From contig JAJYRI010000005.1 in NCBI GenBank assembly GCA_021794175.1, forward strand, positions 1 through 64,000: a stretch of 64,000 bases of DNA, in the 5' to 3' direction. The notes below the pieces were generated by a model. It searched no databases. It was not told the origin of the DNA and saw only the letters and a program-made list of their open reading frames with translations. This document shows positions 1 to 8,089 of the stretch, piece after piece. Positions within the stretch are counted from its first letter, which is position 1; each line of letters starts with the position of its first letter. A program made the translations under genes and the position numbers. Source of the stretch: a bacterium (GTDB taxonomy: Bacteria; Vulcanimicrobiota; Vulcanimicrobiia; Vulcanimicrobiales; Vulcanimicrobiaceae).

Positions 1-200
1 GATCTGGGGGCAGCTTCGACGCCCTCATCGGCAGGGTTCCGCGCGCCCCGGAGCGTTGGCGGCGGCTCAACCTCGAATGGCTCTACCGCTTGCTTCGAGA
101 ACCTCACCGTTGGCGGCGCCAGCTCGCGCTGCCGCATTTCGTCGCGCTGGTGTTTTTTGAAGAGCTGCGCGCATTTCTAGGAGGACGGCAAGACCGATGA
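1..200 (+). CDS. WecG/TagA/CpsF-family glycosyltransferase, C-terminal end (partial)
   Basis: The gene runs in from the left edge. The frame starting at base 3 reads 65 residues to a TGA at 198-200. The stretch contains GGSFDALIGRVPRAPERW and LEWLYRLLREPHRW, which match the C-terminal end of WecG/TagA/CpsF enzymes. That family transfers N-acetylmannosamine or related sugars to lipid-linked precursors in envelope polysaccharide or teichoic acid synthesis. The stop overlaps the ATG of the next gene (ATGA), so the two are probably co-transcribed, which fits an envelope-sugar operon. Substrate cannot be judged because the catalytic N-terminal part lies outside the window. Confidence 0.8.
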   Translation, partial: SGGSFDALIGRVPRAPERWRRLNLEWLYRLLREPHRWRRQLALPHFVALVFFEELRAFLGGRQDR

Positions 201-1216
201 AGGCGATGATTCTCGCGGGCGGGCTCTCGACGCGCCTCTATCCGCTGACCAAACAGGTCCCTAAACCCTTGGTTCCCGTTGCCGGCGAACCGAATGCCGT
301 TCACGTGATTCGCTATCTCAAGAATTACGGCTTTACCGAAATCGCGATCAATATTTTCTATCTTCCCGATGCGATCCGCGAAGCGCTCGGCGACGGTTCG
401 CGATTCGGCGTGCGCTTGGAGTACTTACACGAACGCGAGCTCATGGGGAGCGCCGGCGCACTCAAACAAATGGAAACGTATTTCGCCGATAGCGAGGATT
501 TCGTCGTGGTCGGCTGCGACGACCTCACCGATCTCCCGCTCGATGCCTTACTTGCACAACATCGCGCCAACGATGCCGTGGCGACCATCGGCTTGGTGCC
601 GCGCGAACGCGTCGATCAGTACGGCGTCGTCGTGCTGGACGAACGCGAACGGATCGTCGGATTCCAAGAGAAACCCGCCGCCGGAACCGAGCGCAGCCGA
701 TTGGTGAATACGGGCATCTACGCTTTTTCGCGCGCGATTTTTCAGGAGATTCCCGCCGCGACGTTTTACGATTTCGGCAAGCAAGTATTTCCGGGGCTCG
801 AGCGTGCCGGGGCGCCGTTTTTCGGTTTTCGCGCGCCGGAAGCGTATTGGACCGATATCGGAACGCCGGAAGAATATCGGCGGGCGACCTACGACGTGCT
901 TGAGGGGCGTTTTGTTCCGATCGGTGCGCGACCGGTCGGCGTCTCCGACGAAGCGATCGTTGCTGCAGGTGCGCGCGTGGAGGGCAAGGTCTGGATCGGC
1001 GCGGGAGCGCGGATCGAAGGCGGCGCGCATGTCGTCGGCCCGACGGTGGTCGGTGTCGGTGCAACCGTCGGTCGCGATGCGCTCGTCGAGCGGAGCGTCC
1101 TTTGGGACCGGGCGGCAATCGGGGCGGGCTCCCGTCTGCGCGACGCGCTTGTCGGACTTGATTATTGCGTTGAGGCCGGTAGCGAACTCATCGAATGCTC
1201 GGTTGCAAATGAGTGA
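197..1216 (+). CDS. NDP-sugar pyrophosphorylase with C-terminal left-handed beta-helix
   Basis: This is a 339-residue nucleotidyltransferase that makes an activated sugar (NDP-sugar) from sugar-1-phosphate and NTP. The N-terminus carries the family signature LAGGLSTRLYPLTKQVPKP (about residues 6-24). The catalytic core extends to about residue 225 and ends with the typical DIGTPEEYRRA. Residues about 250-339 are hexapeptide-type repeats (IGAGARIEGGAHVVGP and similar), as in GDP-mannose or glucose-1-phosphate nucleotidyltransferases with a beta-helix tail. The gene starts at the ATG overlapping the upstream glycosyltransferase stop, so it probably supplies that enzyme's pathway. The nucleotide and sugar specificity cannot be read with certainty; GDP-mannose type is my best guess. 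Confidence 0.85.
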   Translation: MKAMILAGGLSTRLYPLTKQVPKPLVPVAGEPNAVHVIRYLKNYGFTEIAINIFYLPDAIREALGDGSRFGVRLEYLHERELMGSAGALKQMETYFADSEDFVVVGCDDLTDLPLDALLAQHRANDAVATIGLVPRERVDQYGVVVLDERERIVGFQEKPAAGTERSRLVNTGIYAFSRAIFQEIPAATFYDFGKQVFPGLERAGAPFFGFRAPEAYWTDIGTPEEYRRATYDVLEGRFVPIGARPVGVSDEAIVAAGARVEGKVWIGAGARIEGGAHVVGPTVVGVGATVGRDALVERSVLWDRAAIGAGSRLRDALVGLDYCVEAGSELIECSVANE

Positions 1217-1261
1217 GACGCGCGCTCTTGTCGTCGCCGAGCCCGCGCGTGAAGGAGCTGC

Positions 1262-1876
1262 ATGCTCGACCGCGCGCTCGATCTGTTCTTTCCACCACGG
1301 TGCATCTGCTGTAATGCTTCCGGAAACGCGCTCTGCCGGCGGTGCGTACCCGAAACGGCTCCGTTGCAGCGACGGATTTTCGGGCTCGACGTTCGTGCGC
1401 TCGCTCCGTACGACGGCGTATGGAGACGGGCCGTGCTTGCCTTGAAGGACGGGCGACGCGATATCGCCGCTGCACTCGGAGAACGACTGGGAGCGGCGTT
1501 GCAGGCGGAGGATCGCCACCTCGTCGGTATCCCGACGAGTGCGGCGCGGCGCCTCCGTCGCGGTTTCGACGGCGGGGAGCTGCTGGCGTCGATCGCAGCA
1601 TCGGCTGACGGGCGAGCGACGAGCCGCCCGCTGTGCTTCGTTGCGCGCGATCGTCAGCGGGGGCGCTCGCGCGCCGAACGGCTCGTCGCTCGCGGTCGCT
1701 TTCACGTCGGTACCGAGAGCCTCGCGGGATGCTCGGTGACGCTTGTCGACGATGTCTGCACGACCGGTACGACGCTCGCCGATGCGGCTTCTGCGTTGCG
1801 CGCACGCGGTGCAATCGTCGAACGCGCGCTCGTCGTCGCGCTTACCGATCTCGGGCGAAAGCGCGGCGAACGATGA
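1262..1876 (+). CDS. comF: ComF family phosphoribosyltransferase-like protein
   Basis: The product is 204 residues. It opens with a double-Cys zinc-ribbon-like segment (FFPPRCICCNASGNALCRRC, about residues 9-28). It ends with a type I phosphoribosyltransferase domain whose PRPP-loop signature VTLVDDVCTTGTTL lies at about residue 159. This is the ComFC/GntX architecture. ComFC proteins are tied to DNA uptake during transformation in competent bacteria and to recombination intermediates, but many carriers are not known to be competent. The stop codon overlaps the ATG of the SemiSWEET gene. No competence machinery is visible in the window. Confidence 0.85.
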   Translation: MLDRALDLFFPPRCICCNASGNALCRRCVPETAPLQRRIFGLDVRALAPYDGVWRRAVLALKDGRRDIAAALGERLGAALQAEDRHLVGIPTSAARRLRRGFDGGELLASIAASADGRATSRPLCFVARDRQRGRSRAERLVARGRFHVGTESLAGCSVTLVDDVCTTGTTLADAASALRARGAIVERALVVALTDLGRKRGER

Positions 1877-2163
1877 TCGCCACCGACGCAGTGGGCTGGA
1901 TTGCCACGGGTCTCGTTGTCCTCACAGGAATTCCTCAGTGGGCGTCGATGCTTCGCTCACAAAAAATCGATGGCGTATCGCCGCACACGTTTACAATATA
2001 TGCCGCGAGCGGAGTAGCATGGCTTGTCTACGCCATTCTCAAAAAAGACTTAGCAATTGGCGTCACCAATACGTTTGTAATTATCAACGGCGTGACGGTT
2101 CTTCTCATATATAGGGTTCGACGAAAGCATAGCAATATTGGAGACGATGAGGTGCAACATTAA
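1873..2163 (+). CDS. SemiSWEET-type sugar transporter
   Basis: The protein has 96 residues and three predicted membrane helices. It carries the PQ-loop family hallmark near the first helix (GIPQWASMLRSQ, about residues 18-29), then GVSPHTF and a WLVYAILKKD second-helix segment. Length and motifs match bacterial SemiSWEETs, which work as homodimers to move sugars passively across the inner membrane. The ATG at 1873 overlaps the comF stop (ATGA). The first roughly 20 codons look like the surrounding GC-rich genome, but the rest drops to much lower GC that continues to about 4885. The substrate is unknown. The end overlaps the next gene by 17 bases. Confidence 0.75.
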   Translation: MIATDAVGWIATGLVVLTGIPQWASMLRSQKIDGVSPHTFTIYAASGVAWLVYAILKKDLAIGVTNTFVIINGVTVLLIYRVRRKHSNIGDDEVQH

Positions 2164-3001
2164 GAGCTTGCGTGAAAGTTTCCCGGCGATCAGACAATCG
2201 ATATACGACACCATTCGTAGACGCTATTTCCGGCCGAATGAATTCGACGGGCCGGATGCGACGATAGTTAATTTTGAAAAAAGCATCGAACCGGAATCGT
2301 TTCTTTCGTCCCAAATCCTTGACGTTGGCAGCAAGAATCGTGAGCTCGACGCTTTCTTTGAGGCTTGTTCCGACTTGGCTGCAGAAGGCCTTCTGAAAAT
2401 TTTTGGTGGGCGTATGGAACTTTGCGACCGCCCGCTGCCGTCGGATCGGTCGGTTGACGCGGTCAGCGATCACGGGGCGCAATCCGTTCGAGAAATAGGC
2501 CTTGATGCCTCAATACCCGACGAATTAGATTTTCCGCGTCTGCTGCCATTGCCAAGTCTTCCTGGGGCGCTCATGTCTTTCGTGCGAAAAGAAGATTTTG
2601 GTGAGGTTGCAATAGTGTACAATCGCCTCATAGTTGTGGAAAATGAGCGTCGCGCGATCACGTTTTCCGCGATGAAGCCTTTCGTCGAAACAAGAGAGCT
2701 TACGGAAAAGCACTTTTCTGAACTTAAGAAGAGCGGTGTTTTCGCGACTCTCACAAAATACGGCTATGAACCAACGATGCGAAAAGAGCGTTTAATGGTC
2801 AGGTTTCCATACAACGATGAACGTAGTTATTTAAGCCTCCATGGAGATTTGACGAGGGTCCCGGTAATAGTTGCGTTTGGCCGTGTGTATGCTGGCGACG
2901 TGCTCGTCGAGAAATACGTAAATATCATGAGGGCCGATCGGTATGTTATCGATTCCCAAATTCCGCTGCGGCCAAGTCGAGATGGAGTGGCTCTCAAATG
3001 A
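2147..3001 (+). CDS. hypothetical protein, low-GC block, partner of channel-like gene
   Basis: I do not recognise this 284-residue protein. It has no signal peptide or membrane helix and no motif I can place. It looks soluble, with mixed alpha/beta composition. The ATG at 2147 is preferred over an upstream in-frame TTG at 2138. The gene overlaps the SemiSWEET end by 17 bases, and its stop overlaps the start of the following membrane gene (ATGA), so the pair is translationally coupled and probably works together. Base and codon use are clearly less GC-rich than in the flanking rib and pur genes, which suggests transfer. A sensor or effector partner for the channel-like protein is only a guess. 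Confidence 0.6.
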   Translation: MRCNIKSLRESFPAIRQSIYDTIRRRYFRPNEFDGPDATIVNFEKSIEPESFLSSQILDVGSKNRELDAFFEACSDLAAEGLLKIFGGRMELCDRPLPSDRSVDAVSDHGAQSVREIGLDASIPDELDFPRLLPLPSLPGALMSFVRKEDFGEVAIVYNRLIVVENERRAITFSAMKPFVETRELTEKHFSELKKSGVFATLTKYGYEPTMRKERLMVRFPYNDERSYLSLHGDLTRVPVIVAFGRVYAGDVLVEKYVNIMRADRYVIDSQIPLRPSRDGVALK

Positions 3002-3795
3002 ACGTATTGGAACCAGCGGAAGCGATGCTAGTTGAGGTCGCCCAACGCTTGGCTTCTCTTTGCCGAAGGCAGGGTATGGGCGAAGTTCAGGTGTTGCTTC
3101 TGGCTGAGGCCGACTCAGCTAGAATCGCTAATGCGTTAATGCTGGCCGCTAGAACAAAGGCTCTCCTCCCAAACTCAATAGCAACGATTCCGGCGAACCT
3201 GGATAAATGTCGCTCCTTTTTGCCAGATGAGCTTGCCCAAGGTATCATGGATTTGCTCATCCTACTTGCAATTCGATCGTACGCTGAGCCCACAATGGAC
3301 TATGGCGTTATTGCGGAGGGTCTTGCGGTAACGGCATCCTCCGCATTTAAACGAAGGGGACGCTATGTCCTTAGCTCTGAAGTATTGCGGGTTGCTGGTA
3401 GGATTATGGCTAGCAGCGGACTGATTCGTCAGGCGGATCGTTTGTTTATAAAATCAGAGGATCTACTAACAGAGGCGTCTCCGTGGTCCTGGTCTAAGTT
3501 AGGGCGTATCTTGGTGTCTTGGTCAAGCGGTTACGGCTATGCGCCGCTCCGCCTTGCAAGCGCAGCAGTAATTCTTGTTATATTAGTATCTCTCAGCGCG
3601 ATGGTCGTTCTTCATTTTCCGTTTCTCAAAGCTGTATCGCTGGCGGTTGGGAACTATTTCACGCTTGGCGGGGCGGAGGAATACTTCGGCCTCCCGCGCG
3701 TTGATAGAATATTGTTTGCTGCGGAGGCCGCTGGGGCGCTTTTGATAAACGGGTTCTTCCTTACGCTCCTAACGAAGCGTCTCTTTAGGGCTTAA
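2998..3795 (+). CDS. two-helix ion-channel-like membrane protein
   Basis: The product has 265 residues. A soluble region of about 170 residues of unknown type comes first. A C-terminal module follows with a helix around ASAAVILVILVSLSAMVVL, a short loop AVGNYFTLGGAEEYFGL and a final helix ending GFFLTLLTKRLFR. The preceding SGYGYAPLR and the helix-loop-helix layout resemble the Ion_trans_2 (PF07885) potassium-channel fold often found fused to soluble domains. The potassium selectivity filter TxGYG is not present; the equivalent position reads TLGGAEEY. It is coupled to the upstream unknown gene and followed 3 bases later by ribD. Ion selectivity and function are unknown. Confidence 0.55.
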   Translation: MNVLEPAEAMLVEVAQRLASLCRRQGMGEVQVLLLAEADSARIANALMLAARTKALLPNSIATIPANLDKCRSFLPDELAQGIMDLLILLAIRSYAEPTMDYGVIAEGLAVTASSAFKRRGRYVLSSEVLRVAGRIMASSGLIRQADRLFIKSEDLLTEASPWSWSKLGRILVSWSSGYGYAPLRLASAAVILVILVSLSAMVVLHFPFLKAVSLAVGNYFTLGGAEEYFGLPRVDRILFAAEAAGALLINGFFLTLLTKRLFRA

Positions 3796-3798
3796 TTC

Positions 3799-4893
3799 AT
3801 GAAGTCGCCAATTCGTGAGGCTGTTCGTCTTGCTCGGAGTGCCGCAGGTAATGTGTTCCCTAATCCGCTGGTGGGGGCCATTGTGGTGCGAAACGGCATC
3901 ACAATAGGGTCCGGATGTCATTTAAAGGCCGGCGATCTTCATGCTGAGGTGGGCGCACTTAGGCAAGCACGTAATGTTGAGGGGGCGACTTTGTATGTTA
4001 CTCTCGAACCTTGCGCGCACGAGGGGCGGCAACCCCCATGTGTCAATGAAATCATTCAATCGAAAATCAAAGCCGTTGTAATTGGCGCACTCGACCCAAA
4101 TCCTATCACTTCAGGAAGAGGGTTGATGGCACTAAGAAAAGCGGGAATCGATGTAACTGTTTTAAACGACCCATCGTCGCTGGAATTGATCCGTGATTTT
4201 AAGGTGTGGATTAATTCCTCGTTCCCCTATGTCGCTTTGAAATTGGCAAGTTCGATAGACGGTTGCGTTGCTGGGGCTCCAGGTGAGCGCCTACATTTAA
4301 CGGGTCGGGAGTGGCGGGCTCGTGTTCAGATGTTACGATACACTCATCAGGCGGTCCTCGTTGGCGCAGGTACAGTGCTTATTGACGACCCACACCTAAC
4401 AGTCGAGCATCCCGCTAGAGCGGTTCCGCTTCGTCGTCTCGTTGTCGCCGGCCGACGTCCCTTGAGTCCTAAAGCAAACATTTTTTCCCCGACGGCTGAT
4501 TATCTTCGCACCGTTGTTTTGTTCCCAGAATCGGAAAGGAGCGCTGATTGGGTATCTCGTCTTGGCGCCGTCGCAGAGATGGTTCCCTGCCCGGGGCGCG
4601 ACGGCGTCGTTGACCTTTCCAAAGGGCTCCAAGATGTTCGTGAGCGCTTCGGAATCGTGTCGATAATCTCTGAAGGAGGTCCCACCTTGGCAAAGAAACT
4701 TTTCGTTGATGACTTAGTCGAAACGATTTTTTGGGCTTATGCTCCCCAGTTGCTCGCTTCGCCAACATCCGTGGCAGCAGTGAACCCTGCGCTCGGCGAT
4801 TTATCGGGATCGCGTTTTTCTCTTAAGCGTGTCAGAAAACTTGGCAATGATGTTTCCGTGGAATATTGGCGGGACAGGGTAGCTCATGTTTAG
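3799..4893 (+). CDS. ribD: bifunctional riboflavin biosynthesis deaminase/reductase
   Basis: RibD converts the GTP-derived pyrimidine to 5-amino-6-ribitylaminouracil phosphate in two steps, deamination and NADPH-dependent reduction. The 364-residue length is normal. The N-terminal deaminase shows the zinc-site residues in LHAEVGAL (about residue 50) and PCAHEGRQPPC (about residues 73-83). The C-terminal reductase begins near LKLASSIDGCVAG (about residue 150). Unlike ribE, ribBA and ribH, this copy has the lower GC of the 1930-4885 block, so it may have been replaced by recombination. Its end overlaps ribE by 8 bases, keeping the operon joined. No FMN riboswitch is visible upstream. Confidence 0.92.
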   Translation: MKSPIREAVRLARSAAGNVFPNPLVGAIVVRNGITIGSGCHLKAGDLHAEVGALRQARNVEGATLYVTLEPCAHEGRQPPCVNEIIQSKIKAVVIGALDPNPITSGRGLMALRKAGIDVTVLNDPSSLELIRDFKVWINSSFPYVALKLASSIDGCVAGAPGERLHLTGREWRARVQMLRYTHQAVLVGAGTVLIDDPHLTVEHPARAVPLRRLVVAGRRPLSPKANIFSPTADYLRTVVLFPESERSADWVSRLGAVAEMVPCPGRDGVVDLSKGLQDVRERFGIVSIISEGGPTLAKKLFVDDLVETIFWAYAPQLLASPTSVAAVNPALGDLSGSRFSLKRVRKLGNDVSVEYWRDRVAHV

Positions 4894-5485
4894 CGGTCTG
4901 ATCGCCTATAGCGCTCGCGTCGAGTCGACGGAGCGCGACGAGCGCGGCGGGATGCGTCTGATCCTCGCGTGCGAGGGGGTCGAACGCGAGCGCCCCGAGG
5001 TAAAGGATTCCATCGCCGTGAACGGCGTCTGCCTTACGGCGACCGAAATTCTCGGCAACCGGATCGCTTTCGATGTTGTTCCCGAGAGCATCGAGCGGAG
5101 CTCGTTGGGATCGCTGGTCGCCGGCGAGCGTGTTAATCTCGAGTACAGCTTACGCGTCGGCGAACGCATGGGCGGTCATTTTGTTTACGCACACGTCGAT
5201 GCGCGAGCGCGCGTCATCGCACGCACGCCCGAAGGGCAGGGAGAACGCATGCGCATCGAGCGCCCGGCACTACTCGCCGACGGTATCGTCGAGAAAGGCT
5301 ATATCGCCGTCGACGGGGTGAGTTTGACGGTCGCCGCGACCGGAGCGGATTGGTTCGAACTCGCGCTGATTCCCGAGACGCTCTCGCGCACGACGTTGGG
5401 GGCGCGAGCGGTGGGAAGTGCGGTGAATCTCGAAATCGATCCGATCGCACGCTACGTCGCGGCGGCACTCGGAGCGCGCCGATGA
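4886..5485 (+). CDS. ribE: riboflavin synthase, alpha chain type
   Basis: This 199-residue enzyme dismutates two molecules of 6,7-dimethyl-8-ribityllumazine to riboflavin and the RibD product. Two tandem lumazine-binding barrels are visible: the first starts MFSGLI and contains VNGVCLTA, the second contains VDGVSLTV. That internal duplication and the length are typical of trimeric RibE. The native high GC returns from the first codons of this gene. It overlaps ribD at its start and the thioesterase gene at its end (ATGA), so it sits inside a tightly coupled riboflavin operon whose next steps, ribBA and ribH, follow downstream. Confidence 0.93.
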   Translation: MFSGLIAYSARVESTERDERGGMRLILACEGVERERPEVKDSIAVNGVCLTATEILGNRIAFDVVPESIERSSLGSLVAGERVNLEYSLRVGERMGGHFVYAHVDARARVIARTPEGQGERMRIERPALLADGIVEKGYIAVDGVSLTVAATGADWFELALIPETLSRTTLGARAVGSAVNLEIDPIARYVAAALGARR

Positions 5486-5937
5486 GCCGCTTCATCGACA
5501 CGCGTCCGCCGGGAGCGCGGCTCTTCCGAACGCGGGTGCGCGTGCAGTGGGCCGATATCGACGCCGCCGGGATCATGTATTTCGCCGCCTACTGGCGCTA
5601 TATCGAACGTGCGGAGATGGAGTTTTTTCGCGATCTTGGGTTCGCATACGAACGAATCTTCGAGACGTACGACTTTTGGTTGCCGCGCGTGAAGACCGAT
5701 GCGGAGTATTTCGGCCCGGCGTTGATGGACGATTGGCTCGAGTTGCAGACCTCGATCGAATATGTCGGGACCGCAAGCCTGCGCTGGCAGACCGTGGTGA
5801 TGAACGAGCGCCTCGGCGAGGCCGGCGCGCGCTTTACCTTGACCTGTGCGTGCATGGATCGCGCGACCCGCAAAAGCAAGCCGCTTCCACGCGAGCTGCA
5901 GGAAGCGTTGCGCGGCGCACTCGCTCCGGAGCTGTAA
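5482..5937 (+). CDS. acyl-CoA thioesterase, 4-hydroxybenzoyl-CoA thioesterase (YbgC) family
   Basis: The product is a 151-residue hot-dog-fold thioesterase. The YbgC/FadM-like active-site motif is visible as VQWADIDAAGIMYFAAYWRY (about residues 20-39), where the Asp and following residues form the catalytic site. Such enzymes hydrolyse acyl-CoA or aryl-CoA thioesters in the cytoplasm. The ATG at 5482 overlaps the ribE stop. Its place inside a riboflavin operon, just before two dehydrogenases, has no obvious metabolic reason. The three non-rib genes may form a separate small pathway inserted in the operon. Substrate unknown. Confidence 0.8.
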   Translation: MSRFIDTRPPGARLFRTRVRVQWADIDAAGIMYFAAYWRYIERAEMEFFRDLGFAYERIFETYDFWLPRVKTDAEYFGPALMDDWLELQTSIEYVGTASLRWQTVVMNERLGEAGARFTLTCACMDRATRKSKPLPRELQEALRGALAPEL

Positions 5938-5940
5938 CCG

Positions 5941-6960
5941 ATGCGCGTTGCGATGCTCGTCGCGCCGCGTAGCATCGAACTGCGCGAGGTTCCAATGCCG
6001 GAGCCGCCGGCGGGCGGAGCGCTCGTCGCGGTTCGCGTCGCGCTCACCGACGGTACCGATCTGAAGGCGTATCGTCGCGGGCATCCGCAGATGCCGTTCC
6101 CGACGCCGTTCGGACATGAATTCTCCGGTGAGATCCTCGCGCTTGGGTCCGGCGTGAGCGACTGGCGCGTCGGCGAGGCGATTGCCTGCGTTCACTCGGC
6201 GCCGTGCGGAGCGTGCTTCTGGTGCGCGGCCGGGGAGGAGGAGCTCTGTGAGAGCGTCATGGAGCGGAAGATCCTCGGTGCATACGCCGATGCGATCGTC
6301 GTTCCGCCGCATATTCTCCGACGCAATGCGTTCCGTAAGCCCGACGCGTTAACGTTCGCCGAAGCGGCCTTTCTCGAACCGCTCTCCTGCGTCGTCCACT
6401 CGCGCGATCTGCTCGGCCTGCGTCGTCGTAGCAGCCTCGCCGTCTTCGGCGACGGTGGTTTCGGTCTGCTCCATGCTCTGCTGCTCGCGCGTGATGGACA
6501 CGAAAGCGTGCTGGTCGGGCGGCGTGCCGAGCGTCTTCAACTCGCCGCATCGCTCGGACTGGCGACGATCGACGCGAGCACCGAGGATGTCTCTGCCGCC
6601 CTGCGCGAGCGTAGCGGCGGCCGCGGAGTCGACGCGATCGTCGAATGTACCGGCACGCCGGAGATTTGGGAGCTCGCACCATCCTTGGTCCGCCGCGGGG
6701 GCGTCGTCTCGTTTTTCGGTGGCCTTCCCGCCGACGCAAGGGTATCGTTCGCCGCGTCGCGCCTGCACTACGATGAAGTACGGCTCGTCTCGCCGTTTCA
6801 CTTTACACCGCGAGCGGTCGCGAGTGCCTTTGGCCTATTACGCGACCGCGCCTTCGATTGCGCGCGTCTCATCTCGCATCGCTATCCGCTCGATCGCATC
6901 GTCGATGCCTTCGCGCAGCTCGACGCCGGGGTCGGCTTGAAGGTCGCCATCGAAGCATGA
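5941..6960 (+). CDS. zinc-dependent medium-chain alcohol dehydrogenase (first of a tandem pair)
   Basis: This 339-residue MDR-family oxidoreductase is of the sorbitol/threonine dehydrogenase type. The structural-zinc Cys set is visible in CVHSAPCGACFWCAAGEEEL followed by Cys (about residues 81-101). The N-terminal GroES-like domain has GHEFSGEI, and a Rossmann domain follows with FGDGGFG (about residue 168). It probably oxidises a polyol or secondary alcohol with NAD(P). It lies 3 bases after the thioesterase gene and 7 bases before a second, clearly related dehydrogenase, so the two may act in sequence or together. The substrate cannot be told from sequence. Confidence 0.85.
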   Translation: MRVAMLVAPRSIELREVPMPEPPAGGALVAVRVALTDGTDLKAYRRGHPQMPFPTPFGHEFSGEILALGSGVSDWRVGEAIACVHSAPCGACFWCAAGEEELCESVMERKILGAYADAIVVPPHILRRNAFRKPDALTFAEAAFLEPLSCVVHSRDLLGLRRRSSLAVFGDGGFGLLHALLLARDGHESVLVGRRAERLQLAASLGLATIDASTEDVSAALRERSGGRGVDAIVECTGTPEIWELAPSLVRRGGVVSFFGGLPADARVSFAASRLHYDEVRLVSPFHFTPRAVASAFGLLRDRAFDCARLISHRYPLDRIVDAFAQLDAGVGLKVAIEA

Positions 6961-6967
6961 GCGGGCC

Positions 6968-8008
6968 ATGATACCCACCGAGATGCAGGTGGCGATACTT
7001 CGCAGCGTCGATGATATCGGTATCGAGCGCATGCCGGTTCCGCAGATCGGGGCGGGCGAACTCTTGGTCCGAACGCGCGCGGCCGGAATCTGTAGCGGCG
7101 ATATTATGGCGTGGTACGTCCAGCGGAAAGCCCCGCTGGTGCTAGGGCACGAGCCCGCGGGCGAGATTGTAGCCGTCGGCCCCGGCGACGCACCGCTCGA
7201 CGAATCGGGACGGTCGTTTGCGGTCGGCGATCGCGTCTTCGTGCATCATCACGCGCCTTGCTTTGCGTGTTCGTTCTGCGCGCGCGGCGATTTCGTACAG
7301 TGTGCGACCTGGCGGGCGACGCGGATCGATCCGGGAGCGATCGCGGAGTATTTTCGCGTACCGCGCGAAAACGTTCGCGATACGCTCCGCCTTCCGGCGA
7401 CGCTCTCGTACGCCGACGGCTCGCTCGTCGAACCGCTGGCGTGCGTGGTGAAATCCTTGCGTCGCGCGGGTATCGAAGCGAGCGATCGCGTCCTCTGTAT
7501 CGGTCTCGGGGTGATGGGGCTCATGCACGTTGCGCTCGCACGGCACGTGGGCGCCGAGGTGCTCGGAAGCGATCCGATCGCGCCGCGCCGCGACATTGCG
7601 CGGCGATTGGGCGCGCGCGCCGTCGCCCCCGACGAACTGTCGAGCGCGCTCGCCGACTGGGGCGATCGAGCGGGAGCCGATCTCGTTATTTGCGGGCCGG
7701 GGAGCAGCACGGCGCTCCGCGCGGCCTTCGAGGCCTGCGCACCGGGTGGACGCGTGCTAATGTTTACGCCGCTGGAGCCGGGCGCGAGCTTCGATATCGA
7801 TCCGGCAGCATTCTATTTCGGCGACCGACGGCTTATCGCCAGCTATTCCTGCGGTCCCGACGACACACGTGCCGCTCTCGACCTCCTCGCTGCGGGGATC
7901 GTGAGCGTCGAGCGTCTCGACGCGACGCTCCGACCGTTCGACGAAGTCGCGGGCGCCTACGCCGATCTTCGCTCGGCCCGCTGCATCAAGCCGATTCTCA
8001 CGTTCTAG
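6968..8008 (+). CDS. zinc-dependent medium-chain alcohol dehydrogenase (second of a tandem pair)
   Basis: The product has 346 residues and the same MDR layout as its upstream neighbour. It shows GHEPAGEIVAVG, a structural-zinc Cys cluster in HAPCFACSFCARGDFVQC (about residues 95-112), and a nucleotide-binding stretch GLGVMGLMHVALARHVGAE (about residues 180-198). The two proteins look like diverged paralogues, and close spacing suggests one transcript. Sorbitol-type or L-threonine-type dehydrogenases are the nearest named groups. The next gene, the HTH-RibBA fusion, is preceded by its own promoter, so this gene probably ends the upstream transcription unit at least in part. Confidence 0.85.
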   Translation: MIPTEMQVAILRSVDDIGIERMPVPQIGAGELLVRTRAAGICSGDIMAWYVQRKAPLVLGHEPAGEIVAVGPGDAPLDESGRSFAVGDRVFVHHHAPCFACSFCARGDFVQCATWRATRIDPGAIAEYFRVPRENVRDTLRLPATLSYADGSLVEPLACVVKSLRRAGIEASDRVLCIGLGVMGLMHVALARHVGAEVLGSDPIAPRRDIARRLGARAVAPDELSSALADWGDRAGADLVICGPGSSTALRAAFEACAPGGRVLMFTPLEPGASFDIDPAAFYFGDRRLIASYSCGPDDTRAALDLLAAGIVSVERLDATLRPFDEVAGAYADLRSARCIKPILTF

Positions 8009-8054
8009 CGCGCTGCGCTCTAGCGGGCGCTTGCTGCGGCACCCTAAAAGTCGC

Positions 8055-8083
8055 TTGACAACTGAAAAGACTGGGCGTAGCGT
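8055..8083 (+). promoter_or_regulatory. candidate sigma70-type promoter giving a leaderless ribBA transcript
   Basis: TTGACA at 8055-8060 is followed after 17 bases by TAGCGT at 8078-8083, which keeps the key T, A and final T of a -10 box. The expected start site, 6-7 bases after the -10, falls on or next to the A of the ribBA ATG at 8090. No Shine-Dalgarno sequence lies between. The -35 match is perfect and the -10 is weak. Confidence 0.5.
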
Positions 8084-8089
8084 TCGCTC

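Noticed and set aside
548-1705. Long minus-strand frame opposite the nucleotidyltransferase and ComF genes
   Set aside because: Arg- and Ala-rich composition typical of an antisense shadow in high-GC DNA; it covers two well-supported genes.
7111-8058. 315-codon frame rich in Arg
   Set aside because: Off-frame shadow of the second dehydrogenase.
8009-8089. FMN riboswitch before ribBA
   Set aside because: The gap is only 80 bases and lacks the conserved RFN segments; it holds a promoter.
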